Shown here in pieces: positions 1-6,117 of a stretch of DNA of 9,588 bases. Origin of the DNA: Actinomycetota bacterium. Its GTDB lineage: Bacteria; Actinomycetota; Thermoleophilia; Gaiellales; Gaiellaceae. Both the position numbers and the translations under genes were made by a program. The stretch lies in the NCBI GenBank assembly GCA_013695295.1, contig JACDAS010000023.1, positions 1-9,588 of the forward strand, in the 5' to 3' direction. Numbering within the stretch: the stretch's first letter is position 1; each line of letters opens with the position of its first letter. The notes under the pieces are model-generated. The model did not search any database, was not told the origin of the DNA, and saw nothing but the letters and a program-made list of their open reading frames with translations.

Positions 1-355
1 GCGCTCGGCGGTGTTCCGCTACAACCAGTCCGACTCCTACGTCAGTACGGTGCTCGCCTACGCCGGGGCCTACCGTGCGGGCGTCGAGCCGACCGGCGCG
101 GCACCGACGCCGGGCGAGGACACCCCCGTCGTGCCGATCGTTCCGGTCGCCCCGACGACCCCGTCAACCCCGTCTATCCCCGGGACGCCTACGACGAGCG
201 CTGGCCCCACGTCGGGTTCGCCCCCCTCGACCAGCTCGCCGACCGCACCGACGACGACCGAGCCGACGACGACCGAGCCGACGACGACGGAGCCGACTAC
301 GACCGAGCCGACGACGACCGAGCCGGCGTCGCCTGCACCCGCCTCGGGCGCCTAA
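1..355 (+). CDS. C-terminal end of a probable lytic transglycosylase (SLT/MltB-like) with a Thr/Pro-rich tail; 5' end outside the window
   Basis: The reading frame is open from base 2 and ends at TAA 353-355, so the gene begins upstream of the window. The first residues seen, AVFRYNQSDSYVSTVLAYA, match the closing helix of lytic transglycosylase domains (an 'A-x-x-x-YN-x-S-x-x-YV-x-x-VL' pattern). Enzymes of this family cleave the glycan strands of peptidoglycan outside the membrane. The catalytic glutamate would lie upstream and cannot be checked. After about 30 residues the protein becomes a low-complexity Pro/Thr/Ser tail ending in five tandem TTTEP units, a plausible extended wall-spanning linker. 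The GTG at base 11 lies inside the domain and is not a credible start. The family call rests on one short motif, so it is moderate; the exported wall-associated character of the tail is inference. Confidence 0.6.
   Translation, partial: RSAVFRYNQSDSYVSTVLAYAGAYRAGVEPTGAAPTPGEDTPVVPIVPVAPTTPSTPSIPGTPTTSAGPTSGSPPSTSSPTAPTTTEPTTTEPTTTEPTTTEPTTTEPASPAPASGA
251..325 (+). repeat. Five tandem 15-bp units encoding TTTEP
   Basis: Five consecutive in-frame 15-bp units, consensus acgacgaccgagccg, lie at 251-265, 266-280, 281-295, 296-310 and 311-325. Units 1, 2 and 5 are identical; unit 3 has one silent change (acc to acg) and unit 4 one silent change (acg to act). Every unit encodes Thr-Thr-Thr-Glu-Pro. 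The near identity suggests expansion by slippage or unequal recombination, so copy number may differ between strains. Confidence 0.9.
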
Positions 356-378
356 GACGCTCTAACGAAACGAAGCGC

Positions 379-400
379 GGGCGCCGAGACGCCCCTTCCT
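379..400 (+). terminator. Possible hairpin terminator between convergent genes
   Basis: GGGCG (379-383) can pair with CGCCC (390-394) around a 6-base loop, followed on the plus strand by the pyrimidine-rich cttcct. It lies in the 49-base gap between the converging transglycosylase and thioesterase stops, where a terminator is expected. The stem is only 5 bp and there is no true T-run, so the call is tentative. Confidence 0.35.
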
Positions 401-404
401 TCCG

Positions 405-824
405 TCAGAGCTTCCAAGCCTCTGCCTGGGCGATAGCCTCGGCGAGCCACGCGGGGAAGCGAGCGGGCCTGAACGTCTTGCGTTCGACGACGGCATGCCG
501 CGTCCAGCCGGTCGCGATCGCCGTCCCGGCGCGCTCGATCGCGTAGTCGTAGCGGAACCGGGCCCCCCGGATCTCGCTGCAGCGCGCGTGGATCCGGAGC
601 CGCTCGTCGAACCTTGCCGGCGCGACGTAGCGGACGTGCGTCTCGATCGTCAGCGCCTCCAGGCCGTCGGCCTGGAGACCCCGGTACCCCTCGCGAAAGC
701 GCGCGAGGTAGTCGATTCGCGCCACCTCGTACCAGACCAGGTAGACCGCGTTGTGGGCTACACCCTGGGCGTCGGTCTCCGCGAATCGGACCGAGACCTC
801 CGTCGAGAAGCGGAAGCCATCCAC
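405..824 (-). CDS. Acyl-CoA thioesterase, hotdog fold (4HBT/YbgC-like)
   Basis: The 139-residue product is the usual length for a single-hotdog thioesterase, a cytosolic enzyme that hydrolyses acyl- or aroyl-CoA thioesters. Near the N-terminus it carries RFAETDAQGVAHNAVY, the family signature, with the catalytic-type Asp at residue 18, the same place as in YbgC, and His24. A conserved Tyr/Trp-Tyr-Glu-x-AR-x-D-Y helix follows. I chose GTG 824 because the hotdog strand (F-R-F-S-T-E-V-S-V-R-F) begins just after it; the open frame continues to 911 but the added residues are Arg-rich and would run deep into the divergent L,D-transpeptidase gene. A clear Shine-Dalgarno is lacking (only gag about 11 bases upstream). 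The physiological substrate cannot be read from the sequence. Confidence 0.85.
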   Translation of the reverse strand: MDGFRFSTEVSVRFAETDAQGVAHNAVYLVWYEVARIDYLARFREGYRGLQADGLEALTIETHVRYVAPARFDERLRIHARCSEIRGARFRYDYAIERAGTAIATGWTRHAVVERKTFRPARFPAWLAEAIAQAEAWKL

Positions 825-844
825 TGCACGCCCAACTCTACGGA

Positions 845-1609
845 GTGCACAATGAGCGGGTGCGCAGCCGCCTCGTGATCCTCGCGCTCGCCGGCCTCTG
901 CGCCGGTTCACTCGTCGACCGGAGCGCCGCAGCGGGCCAGGCGGGGCTCGACCTCGGGCGGCGCTGCAAGGAGGGCAGCACCTACCGGTTGACCTCGCCG
1001 ACCCGCGCCTACTACGGGGTAGTGAAGCGGAGCGCGACCGCGTACAGCACGCCCGGATACCGCCTCCTCGCCCGCTTCGGTCGCCTGAACGTCAACCGTG
1101 TGCCGACGGTCTTCGGCGTCCTCGGCGCCGTCGTCCGTCGGGACTGTCTGCCGGCCTGGTTCCGCGTCCAGTTGCCTCTGCGGCCGAACGGGGTCACCGG
1201 ATTTGTGCGCGCGGAAGACGTCACGCTCGAGAGCGTGGAGACGCGCATCGTCGTCGATCTCTCCGACCGGCAGGTCACCGTCTACAGCGGTGGCCGGGAG
1301 GTGCTGCGTACACGCGCGACCATCGGGTCGCCGCAAACTCCGACCCCGACTGGCCGGTACTACGTGAACCAGCGTCTGCGGACAATCGACGCGAGCGGGC
1401 CGTTCGGCCCCGGGGGAATCGGCATCTCGGCCTTCTCGCCGATTCTCACCAGCTGGGCCCAAGGAGGCCCGGTGGCCATCCACGGCACCAATGAGCCGTG
1501 GCTGATCGGCCAGGCGTCATCGAATGGTTGCATCCGGGTCGAGAACTCCGTGCTCAGGCGCATGTGGAGCAGGGCGCGCGAGGGCACGCCCGTGATCATC
1601 CGCAGTTGA
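845..1609 (+). CDS. L,D-transpeptidase (YkuD domain) with signal peptide and SH3-like segment
   Basis: This 254-residue exported enzyme should form or edit 3-3 peptide crosslinks (or anchor proteins) in peptidoglycan. A basic N-terminus (ERVRSR) and a hydrophobic run to about residue 24, with AAA near 28-30, look like a Sec signal peptide or a single anchor. Residues about 50-130 resemble a bacterial SH3-like wall-binding segment ending in LPLRPNGVTGFVRAEDV, the typical lead-in to actinobacterial YkuD domains. The YkuD domain fills residues about 135-254: the catalytic motif has His213 and SNGCIRV with nucleophile Cys229. GTG 845 or GTG 860 could be the start; neither has a good ribosome binding site. 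The stop overlaps the next gene's proposed TTG by 4 bases, suggesting co-translation. Confidence 0.93.
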   Translation: MHNERVRSRLVILALAGLCAGSLVDRSAAAGQAGLDLGRRCKEGSTYRLTSPTRAYYGVVKRSATAYSTPGYRLLARFGRLNVNRVPTVFGVLGAVVRRDCLPAWFRVQLPLRPNGVTGFVRAEDVTLESVETRIVVDLSDRQVTVYSGGREVLRTRATIGSPQTPTPTGRYYVNQRLRTIDASGPFGPGGIGISAFSPILTSWAQGGPVAIHGTNEPWLIGQASSNGCIRVENSVLRRMWSRAREGTPVIIRS

Positions 1610-3147
1610 GACGGGCCCTCGCCCTCGGCGCCCTGGCCGCGCTCGGGTGTGGCGCGGCGTACGCTGCTGCGCTGCTCGCCCGCCCAGACCCGAGCGTCCA
1701 GGCAGCTGCGGACGGCTGCGGGAGAGAGCTCCAGCCGATCTTCAAGAAGGAGGCGCCGACCTGGGCCTATGTCGGCGACGCGGGGACGGAGGCCTCCGGA
1801 CCACCGCCCGGCCCGCGGTGGGTCCGCGGCCTTGCTCGCTCGGCGCGGAGGGACTTCGGCGCCCATCCGGCCGCAGTCGACGATCCGATCACGCACGACT
1901 CGTACGACTTCATCACGAACGTGCGGCCCGCTCCCGCGTTTCAATTCCTCCTCGGCGGCAACCCCGGGACCGGGACGGGCAACTTCGAGGGCGACGGTGA
2001 GGCGGCCGGCGTGCTGCACACCGAGTGGGAGCAGCGCGCATTCGGCTCCTTCGCCTGGCCCGACGAGGGCGACCGGGTGACGATGCTCGGCTCGTGGGTC
2101 TGGGACTGCGGGCACTGGCTTCCCGGCGGGGAGCGCACCGAGCTGCATCCGCTGCGCGCAGTCTGGGTCGAGCGCAAGCCTGGCACTGAGGGCAGCGGTG
2201 CCTCGCCGCGCAGTCCCCTCGGCGAGGCCGAGGCGGATCTCCTGGTCTCGACGATCGGAACCTTCGCGGGCGTCTCGGCTGACTGCGCGCACCGGACGAA
2301 GGGCGGCCGGGCCGCCTTCCGCGCCTGCGTCGCTGCGGAGTCGGACTGGCAGGACGTCTCGGGCACGTACAGCTTCAGCCTGGCCGCGCCACCGAGGCCG
2401 TCGCCCACTGCGAGGCTGGTCTACCGGGTCGTTGACGCCGGGAGCACCGGGGGCGCCCCGACGCCGAGGATCACCCTCGGCCGGACGGGGCTGAAGCTCA
2501 CGCTTCGAGTAGCATCGACTCCCCGCGCGAGGCTCGTCGTGGCGAAACGGATCTTCCTCGGCTGGCGGCCGGTCGCCGCCGAGGCTCTCCCGGAGCACCT
2601 GCGAGTCACCTTCAGAAGCCTGCTCGTCCGCCGGGCGATGGACCCGGGTTGCCCCACTGCCAGCCGGTGCGCGAGCGGGCAGTCGACGCGCCTCGACCAG
2701 ATCTCGGCTGGGCCGGGCGAGTGGGCGGTGTACTGGAACGTGGACGGGATCTGGGGTACGTGGAAGCCGAGCCTCTTCCTTGCCCGAGACGGGCAGGTCG
2801 TCCCCGGCGGGCAGACCGTCGACTTCTACGTGCCGCGCACCCGCGGCTGGCGCCTGTTCACGTTCGCGCGCGAGTGCGACTTCGGCAATCTCAGCGCCGG
2901 CAACCCCGCGGCGCCGCCGCTTCCCTGCAGGCCGAGCAGGGAGTTCGGCAGCGCGCTCGGCGACGACGCCCCGGGCTCGGTGATCGATCGCCACGAGAGT
3001 CCCCGGGCGAGCCTCGGCTCGCACACGTCGAACGCTTCGCTGCTCGGCTCCTCGTGCCCGCCTGCGAACAGGACCGGCTGCTACGCGCTCAGCTACGTTG
3101 TCCGACGAATCGACGACGCTGCTGCGCGGGCGCGTACAACGCGCTGA
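1606..3147 (+). CDS. Secreted protein of unknown function, 513 aa
   Basis: I do not recognise a named family. The proposed TTG start at 1606 overlaps the L,D-transpeptidase stop (TTGA), and the first residues, LRRALALGALAALGCG and on to about residue 26, form a basic-plus-hydrophobic export signal. This start is better than GTG 1498, which lies inside the catalytic part of the preceding gene. The mature protein is rich in Trp, Pro and Gly, has several Cys (for example 168 and a C-terminal cluster), and contains a striking segment at residues 166-182, WDCGHWLPGGERTELHP, whose His, Cys and Glu could bind a metal. No transmembrane helix follows the signal. A lipoprotein is unlikely because A-L-G-C at 12-15 is a poor lipobox and lies inside the hydrophobic core. 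Neighbouring wall enzymes suggest an envelope role, which is inference. Confidence 0.75.
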   Translation: MRRALALGALAALGCGAAYAAALLARPDPSVQAAADGCGRELQPIFKKEAPTWAYVGDAGTEASGPPPGPRWVRGLARSARRDFGAHPAAVDDPITHDSYDFITNVRPAPAFQFLLGGNPGTGTGNFEGDGEAAGVLHTEWEQRAFGSFAWPDEGDRVTMLGSWVWDCGHWLPGGERTELHPLRAVWVERKPGTEGSGASPRSPLGEAEADLLVSTIGTFAGVSADCAHRTKGGRAAFRACVAAESDWQDVSGTYSFSLAAPPRPSPTARLVYRVVDAGSTGGAPTPRITLGRTGLKLTLRVASTPRARLVVAKRIFLGWRPVAAEALPEHLRVTFRSLLVRRAMDPGCPTASRCASGQSTRLDQISAGPGEWAVYWNVDGIWGTWKPSLFLARDGQVVPGGQTVDFYVPRTRGWRLFTFARECDFGNLSAGNPAAPPLPCRPSREFGSALGDDAPGSVIDRHESPRASLGSHTSNASLLGSSCPPANRTGCYALSYVVRRIDDAAARARTTR

Positions 3148-3188
3148 TCCGGGGTAGGGGCGGAGCGAACGCGACCGAAAGGGACGGG

Positions 3189-3572
3189 ATGGCACAGCAA
3201 TCGAAGGATCTGCTCAGCAAGCTCACCGACCGTGGTGAAGGCGTGATCGGGAAGATCAGCGAGCTGCCGGGCGCCCAGGGCTTGATGGACGCCGTCGGAA
3301 ACCTGCCCGAGCGGCTCGACGACCTGACGAAGCGCGTCCGGGGTCTGGATGCGCTCGAGAAGCGGATCGAGGAGCTCGAGCGCCGCGTGAGCGAGCTCGG
3401 CTCCGGCTCGGCGCCGAAGGCGAAACCGCGGCCGGCCTCGTCGAGCGCCGGCTCGGGGCGCGCCCGCACCACGCCAAGGGGCGCAGGCAGCGAGAAGAGC
3501 GAGGGCGCGAAGCGCGCCGGCACGGCCGTGAAGCGTTCGGGAGGCACCGGGAAGAAGAAGCCCGCGAGCTAG
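3189..3572 (+). CDS. Small coiled-coil protein with Lys/Ala/Ser-rich basic tail (hypothetical)
   Basis: The 127-residue product has no recognisable enzymatic domain. Residues about 39-70 carry a regular spacing of hydrophobic residues (L39, L43, L46, V50, L53, L56, I60, L63, V67, L70) between charged ones, a clear coiled-coil prediction. From residue 71 the chain is a low-complexity tail of Lys, Arg, Ala, Ser, Gly and Pro ending in KKKPAS, resembling histone H1-like tails of some actinobacterial DNA-associated proteins. There is no signal peptide, so it is cytosolic. ATG 3189 is preceded by aaaggga, a reasonable Shine-Dalgarno. The stop is 3 bases from the converging dagK stop. A nucleic-acid- or polyanion-binding role is possible but inferred only from charge. 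Confidence 0.75.
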   Translation: MAQQSKDLLSKLTDRGEGVIGKISELPGAQGLMDAVGNLPERLDDLTKRVRGLDALEKRIEELERRVSELGSGSAPKAKPRPASSSAGSGRARTTPRGAGSEKSEGAKRAGTAVKRSGGTGKKKPAS

Positions 3573-3575
3573 CCT

Positions 3576-4499
3576 CTAGGCGGGGGCCGGGACGCGCACG
3601 CGAAGCGCGCCGGGAACGACCGAGAGCCGCACGGGGGTGGTTCCCGGCTGCTCGCCGTCGAGCTCGAGCGGCAGCGCCTCGTCGGCCTCGATCGTCACGG
3701 AGGACCCCCGAATGAGCTCGGCCTTCGGATGGGGCAGGTGCCTGCCGCGGTAGGTCTTCGGGAGCGTCAGGATCAGGTCGCGCTTCGTCAGGTCGCCGAT
3801 CGTCAGGACGTCTAGCAGCCCGTCAGAAGGGTCGGCGTCAGGGCACATCATCATCCCGCCGCCGAAGTAGCGGCCGTTGGCGACCACGACGTCGTGCATC
3901 GCGCCGCGGCGCTCCTGCCCGTCGACGCTCACGCGGACTTCGCTGGCGCGCCAGCGGGCGAAGACGGAGAGGGTCGCATACAGGTAGGAGACCTTTCCTC
4001 CGAGAGCCTTCGTGGTCTCGTTCGTCCGGCGCGCTACCTCGCCGCTCATCCCGACGCTCGCGATGTTGGCGAAGAACGCGTCTGCCTGCCCGCCCCGGGT
4101 GGCCAGATAGGCGGCCCGGCCGAGGTCGATCTGCCTGGCAGCCCCGCCCGCGGCGACCCGCACGGCCGCGTCGAAGCCGGCCGGAATGCCGAGCGTGCGA
4201 ACGAAGTCGATGCCCGTGCCGCGCGGGATGATTGCGAGCTCACAGCCGCTCGGCCCCGGTGCGGAGGCGAGCCCGTTCACCACCTCGTGCACCGTCCCGT
4301 CGCCGCCGACCGCGACGACGAGCGACGCGCCCGCGACGGCCGCCTCCCGGGCCAGCCCGACAAGGTGGCCGGGCGCCTCCGAGACGTGCGCGTCGCCCTG
4401 CAGCCCGAGGGCCGCGGCCCGTCGCGCGAACTCGGGCCAGCGGCGACCCGTGGCGCCGCCTGCCGAGGCGGGGTTGACGAGGAAGACGGTGGTGCTAAT
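3576..4499 (-). CDS. Diacylglycerol/lipid kinase (DAGK catalytic domain), probable ATT start
   Basis: The 307-residue product matches the usual length of bacterial DgkB/YegS-type lipid kinases, which use ATP to phosphorylate diacylglycerol or related lipids at the inner membrane face. It opens with TTVFLVNPASAGG, the typical first strand and NP-x-A-G loop, carries the nucleotide-binding GGDGT at residues 65-69 followed by VHEVVNG, then PRGTGIDFVRTLGIP near 92-106 (usual form GTGND), and ends with the D-G-E-Q-type C-terminal lobe. In this frame there is no ATG, GTG or TTG between the in-frame stop at 4533-4535 and GTG 4292, which lies after GGDGT and would delete the ATP site. ATT 4499-4497, overlapping the deoD stop (cATTAg), gives the expected N-terminus, so translation probably depends on coupling to deoD. 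The exact lipid substrate is unknown. Confidence 0.85.
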   Translation of the reverse strand: MSTTVFLVNPASAGGATGRRWPEFARRAAALGLQGDAHVSEAPGHLVGLAREAAVAGASLVVAVGGDGTVHEVVNGLASAPGPSGCELAIIPRGTGIDFVRTLGIPAGFDAAVRVAAGGAARQIDLGRAAYLATRGGQADAFFANIASVGMSGEVARRTNETTKALGGKVSYLYATLSVFARWRASEVRVSVDGQERRGAMHDVVVANGRYFGGGMMMCPDADPSDGLLDVLTIGDLTKRDLILTLPKTYRGRHLPHPKAELIRGSSVTIEADEALPLELDGEQPGTTPVRLSVVPGALRVRVPAPA

Positions 4500-5208
4500 G
4501 AGCGTCGGTCGCGACCGAGAGCGCGATCTGCGTCATTCGGTCGACGGCCGCGCGCAGGTCCTCGTCCGAGATGCGGGTGAAGGTTCCCTCGACCACGATG
4601 TCGCTGACGGTCAGCAGGCAGCCGGCCTGGACCCCGCGGAGGGCCCCGACCGTGAAGAGCGCCGCAGCCTCCATCTCGACCGCGAGCACGCCGCGCTTCG
4701 ACCAGCGCTCGTACTGACCCTCGTCGGGGTTGTAGAACAGGTCGCTCGAGACGATCGGGCCGACGTGCAGCGCCTGCCCCCGCTCCTTGGCGACGTGGAC
4801 GGCGCCGTGGATCAACTCCCAGCTGGCGGTGGGGCAATGAGGCTCGTTCGCCACGAGGTGCATGGCCGTCGCATCCGCCGGCACCGCGGAGAGCGCGACG
4901 ATGAGATCGCCGAGGGCATGGTGAGGCTGCAGCCCGCCACACGTGCCCACGCGGATCAACTTCTTGCAGCCGAGCTGGATCAGCTCCTCGAAGACGATGG
5001 TCGCGCCGGGACATCCCATCCCGGTGCCCTGGACCGAGACGGGACGTCCGTTCCACTCGCCGGTGTAGCCCAGGAGGCCGCGCTCGCCGTTTCGCTGGGA
5101 GACGTTCTCGAGGTAGGTCTCGGCGATGTACTGCGCTCTCAGCGGGTCGCCCGGGAGGAGGACCGCTTCGGCGTAGTCACCGGGCTCGGCGCGGATGTGA
5201 ATCGGCAT
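4495..5208 (-). CDS. deoD: Purine nucleoside phosphorylase, DeoD (hexameric) type
   Basis: The 237-residue product is collinear with E. coli DeoD (about 239 aa), which cleaves purine (deoxy)ribonucleosides with phosphate to free base and pentose-1-phosphate in the cytosol. Visible active-site residues are His4 (MPIHIRAE), Arg24 in LPGDPLRA, Arg43, Arg86 in RVGTCG, the VEMEA ribose-binding motif at 177-181, and the catalytic Asp203 in TVSD. Thr89 replaces the phosphate-contacting Ser90 of E. coli, and the loop after Asp203 differs (IVVEGTF rather than HIRTHE), so base specificity may differ; a uridine phosphorylase or MTA-type activity cannot be excluded. ATG 5208 has aggg about 8 bases upstream, though the same bases also form a -10-like TAGGGT. 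The downstream dagK overlaps its stop codon. Confidence 0.9.
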   Translation of the reverse strand: MPIHIRAEPGDYAEAVLLPGDPLRAQYIAETYLENVSQRNGERGLLGYTGEWNGRPVSVQGTGMGCPGATIVFEELIQLGCKKLIRVGTCGGLQPHHALGDLIVALSAVPADATAMHLVANEPHCPTASWELIHGAVHVAKERGQALHVGPIVSSDLFYNPDEGQYERWSKRGVLAVEMEAAALFTVGALRGVQAGCLLTVSDIVVEGTFTRISDEDLRAAVDRMTQIALSVATDAH

Positions 5209-5215
5209 AGGCGGG

Positions 5216-5221
5216 ACCCTA
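5216..5221 (-). promoter_or_regulatory. -10-like hexamer TAGGGT just upstream of deoD
   Basis: Read on the minus strand, TAGGGT ends 7 bases before the A of the deoD ATG, which would put the transcript start at or next to the start codon. It fits TANNNT. I see no good -35 element 16-18 bases upstream. The same bases include AGGG, which could instead act as a ribosome binding site on a longer transcript. Confidence 0.3.
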
Positions 5222-5238
5222 GCCCTTCGCGACGGGCT
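5221..5238. promoter_or_regulatory. Inverted repeat AGCCC-N8-GGGCT between divergent genes
   Basis: A 5-bp dyad (AGCCC at 5221-5225, GGGCT at 5234-5238) occupies most of the 31-base gap between divergent deoD and the GNAT gene. It overlaps the deoD -10-like hexamer and lies just before the GNAT GTG. It could be an operator affecting both genes, but dyads this short arise by chance in GC-rich DNA. Confidence 0.2.
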
Positions 5239-5239
5239 C

Positions 5240-6031
5240 GTGCACGATGGCTCGGTGGAGCTCGTGGAGCCCCGGCTGGAGCAGATTCTCGAGTTTTGCG
5301 CTCGCGACCCGGTCGAGCGGGTGTTCCTCGAGGACGTCGCTCGTCGCGGCCTAGGGCGCTTCTCCGCCACCGAGCGCGACGGGCGCCTGACGGCGCTCTG
5401 CCAGGCGGGTGCGAACGTCGTGCCGGCGGGCGAGGGCTGCGGCGTTTTCGCATCAGCCGTCACTAGAGGCCGCGCCCGGATGCTGATCGGAGAGGAGCGC
5501 GCCGTCTCCGAGCTCTGGAACGCGCTGGCGGACTCCTGGCCACGCGTCCGAGAGGACCGGCCTGGTCAGCCCGTCTACGTCCTCGACGAGCCGCCCGAGC
5601 CTGGCGAGACCGAGCTGCGGGCGGCGACCCCCGCCGACCTCGACCGGCTCATCCCGGCGTGCGCTGCGGCGCACCGCGAGGAGCTCGGCAGTGACCCGCT
5701 CCGCCGCGACCCCGGCGGCTTCCGCTGGCGCACGCGGGCGCAGATCGAGGAGGGGCGCTCGTGGTTGTGGCAGTCCGACGGGGCCATCCTCTTCAAGGCC
5801 GAGGCCTCGGCGTGGACTCCCGCCGCGGTGCAGCTGCAACAGGTGTGGGTCGACCCAGAGGTGCGAAACCAGGGCTTCGCCCAGCGCGGGATGCGGGACC
5901 TCTGCCGGCTGCTGCTCGCACGCGTACCTTGTGTCTGCCTCTTCGTGCGGGCAGAGAACGAACCGGCACTGCGCGTCTACGAGGCGATCGGAATGCGCCG
6001 CACGATCAGCTACCGCTCGATCATCCTCTGA
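5240..6031 (+). CDS. GNAT-family N-acetyltransferase with DUF4081-type N-terminal domain
   Basis: The 263-residue protein has two halves, an architecture known from actinobacteria. Residues about 8-110 resemble the DUF4081 region: EQILEFCARDPVERVFLEDV, then a GRLTALCQAGANVVP strand and a segment near GEERAVSELW. Residues about 118-263 form a GNAT domain that should transfer an acetyl group from acetyl-CoA to an amine; the acetyl-CoA loop is VRNQGFAQRG at 208-217, preceded by the strand VQLQQVWVDPE and followed by the NEPALRVYEAIGM helix typical of the family. No signal peptide is present, so it acts in the cytosol. GTG 5240 was chosen; GTG 5255 is nearly as good because the domain starts at VELVEP. 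The acceptor substrate cannot be inferred from sequence. Confidence 0.85.
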   Translation: MHDGSVELVEPRLEQILEFCARDPVERVFLEDVARRGLGRFSATERDGRLTALCQAGANVVPAGEGCGVFASAVTRGRARMLIGEERAVSELWNALADSWPRVREDRPGQPVYVLDEPPEPGETELRAATPADLDRLIPACAAAHREELGSDPLRRDPGGFRWRTRAQIEEGRSWLWQSDGAILFKAEASAWTPAAVQLQQVWVDPEVRNQGFAQRGMRDLCRLLLARVPCVCLFVRAENEPALRVYEAIGMRRTISYRSIIL

Positions 6032-6039
6032 CGAGCAAT

Positions 6040-6067
6040 AGCGGCTGCGGGCGTCGCTCCAGCCGCT
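6040..6067 (+). terminator. Possible hairpin terminator after the GNAT gene
   Basis: AGCGGCTG (6040-6047) is perfectly complementary to CAGCCGCT (6060-6067), giving an 8-bp stem with a 12-base loop that starts 8 bases after the GNAT stop. No T-run follows, as is common for terminators in GC-rich actinobacteria. Position and perfect stem support the call. Confidence 0.45.
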
Positions 6068-6117
6068 GCTGTCGCACACGAGGACCCCCGGCTCCTGAGG
6101 ATTGCGTGCCACGAGGT

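Noticed and set aside
356..404. Possible small RNA or small ORF in the gap between convergent genes
   Set aside because: The gap is 49 bases, with only a weak hairpin and no start codon plus ribosome site.
614..844. N-terminal extension of the L,D-transpeptidase frame upstream of 845
   Set aside because: It is Arg/Pro/Ser-rich, antisense to the thioesterase, and would bury the signal peptide; GTG 845 or 860 is preferred.
1360..3195. 611-codon open frame on the minus strand opposite the secreted-protein gene
   Set aside because: It is Arg/Pro/Ala-rich with no domain, signal or motif, and lies antisense to a gene with a signal peptide and natural composition. Long antisense frames are expected in GC-rich DNA.
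4277..5056. Minus-strand open frame whose end spells SAATGRCTRW opposite the kinase start
   Set aside because: It is a shifted frame of the real kinase N-terminus (GGDGTVHEVVNG). I considered that the kinase was frameshifted, but its own frame is intact back to ATT 4499.
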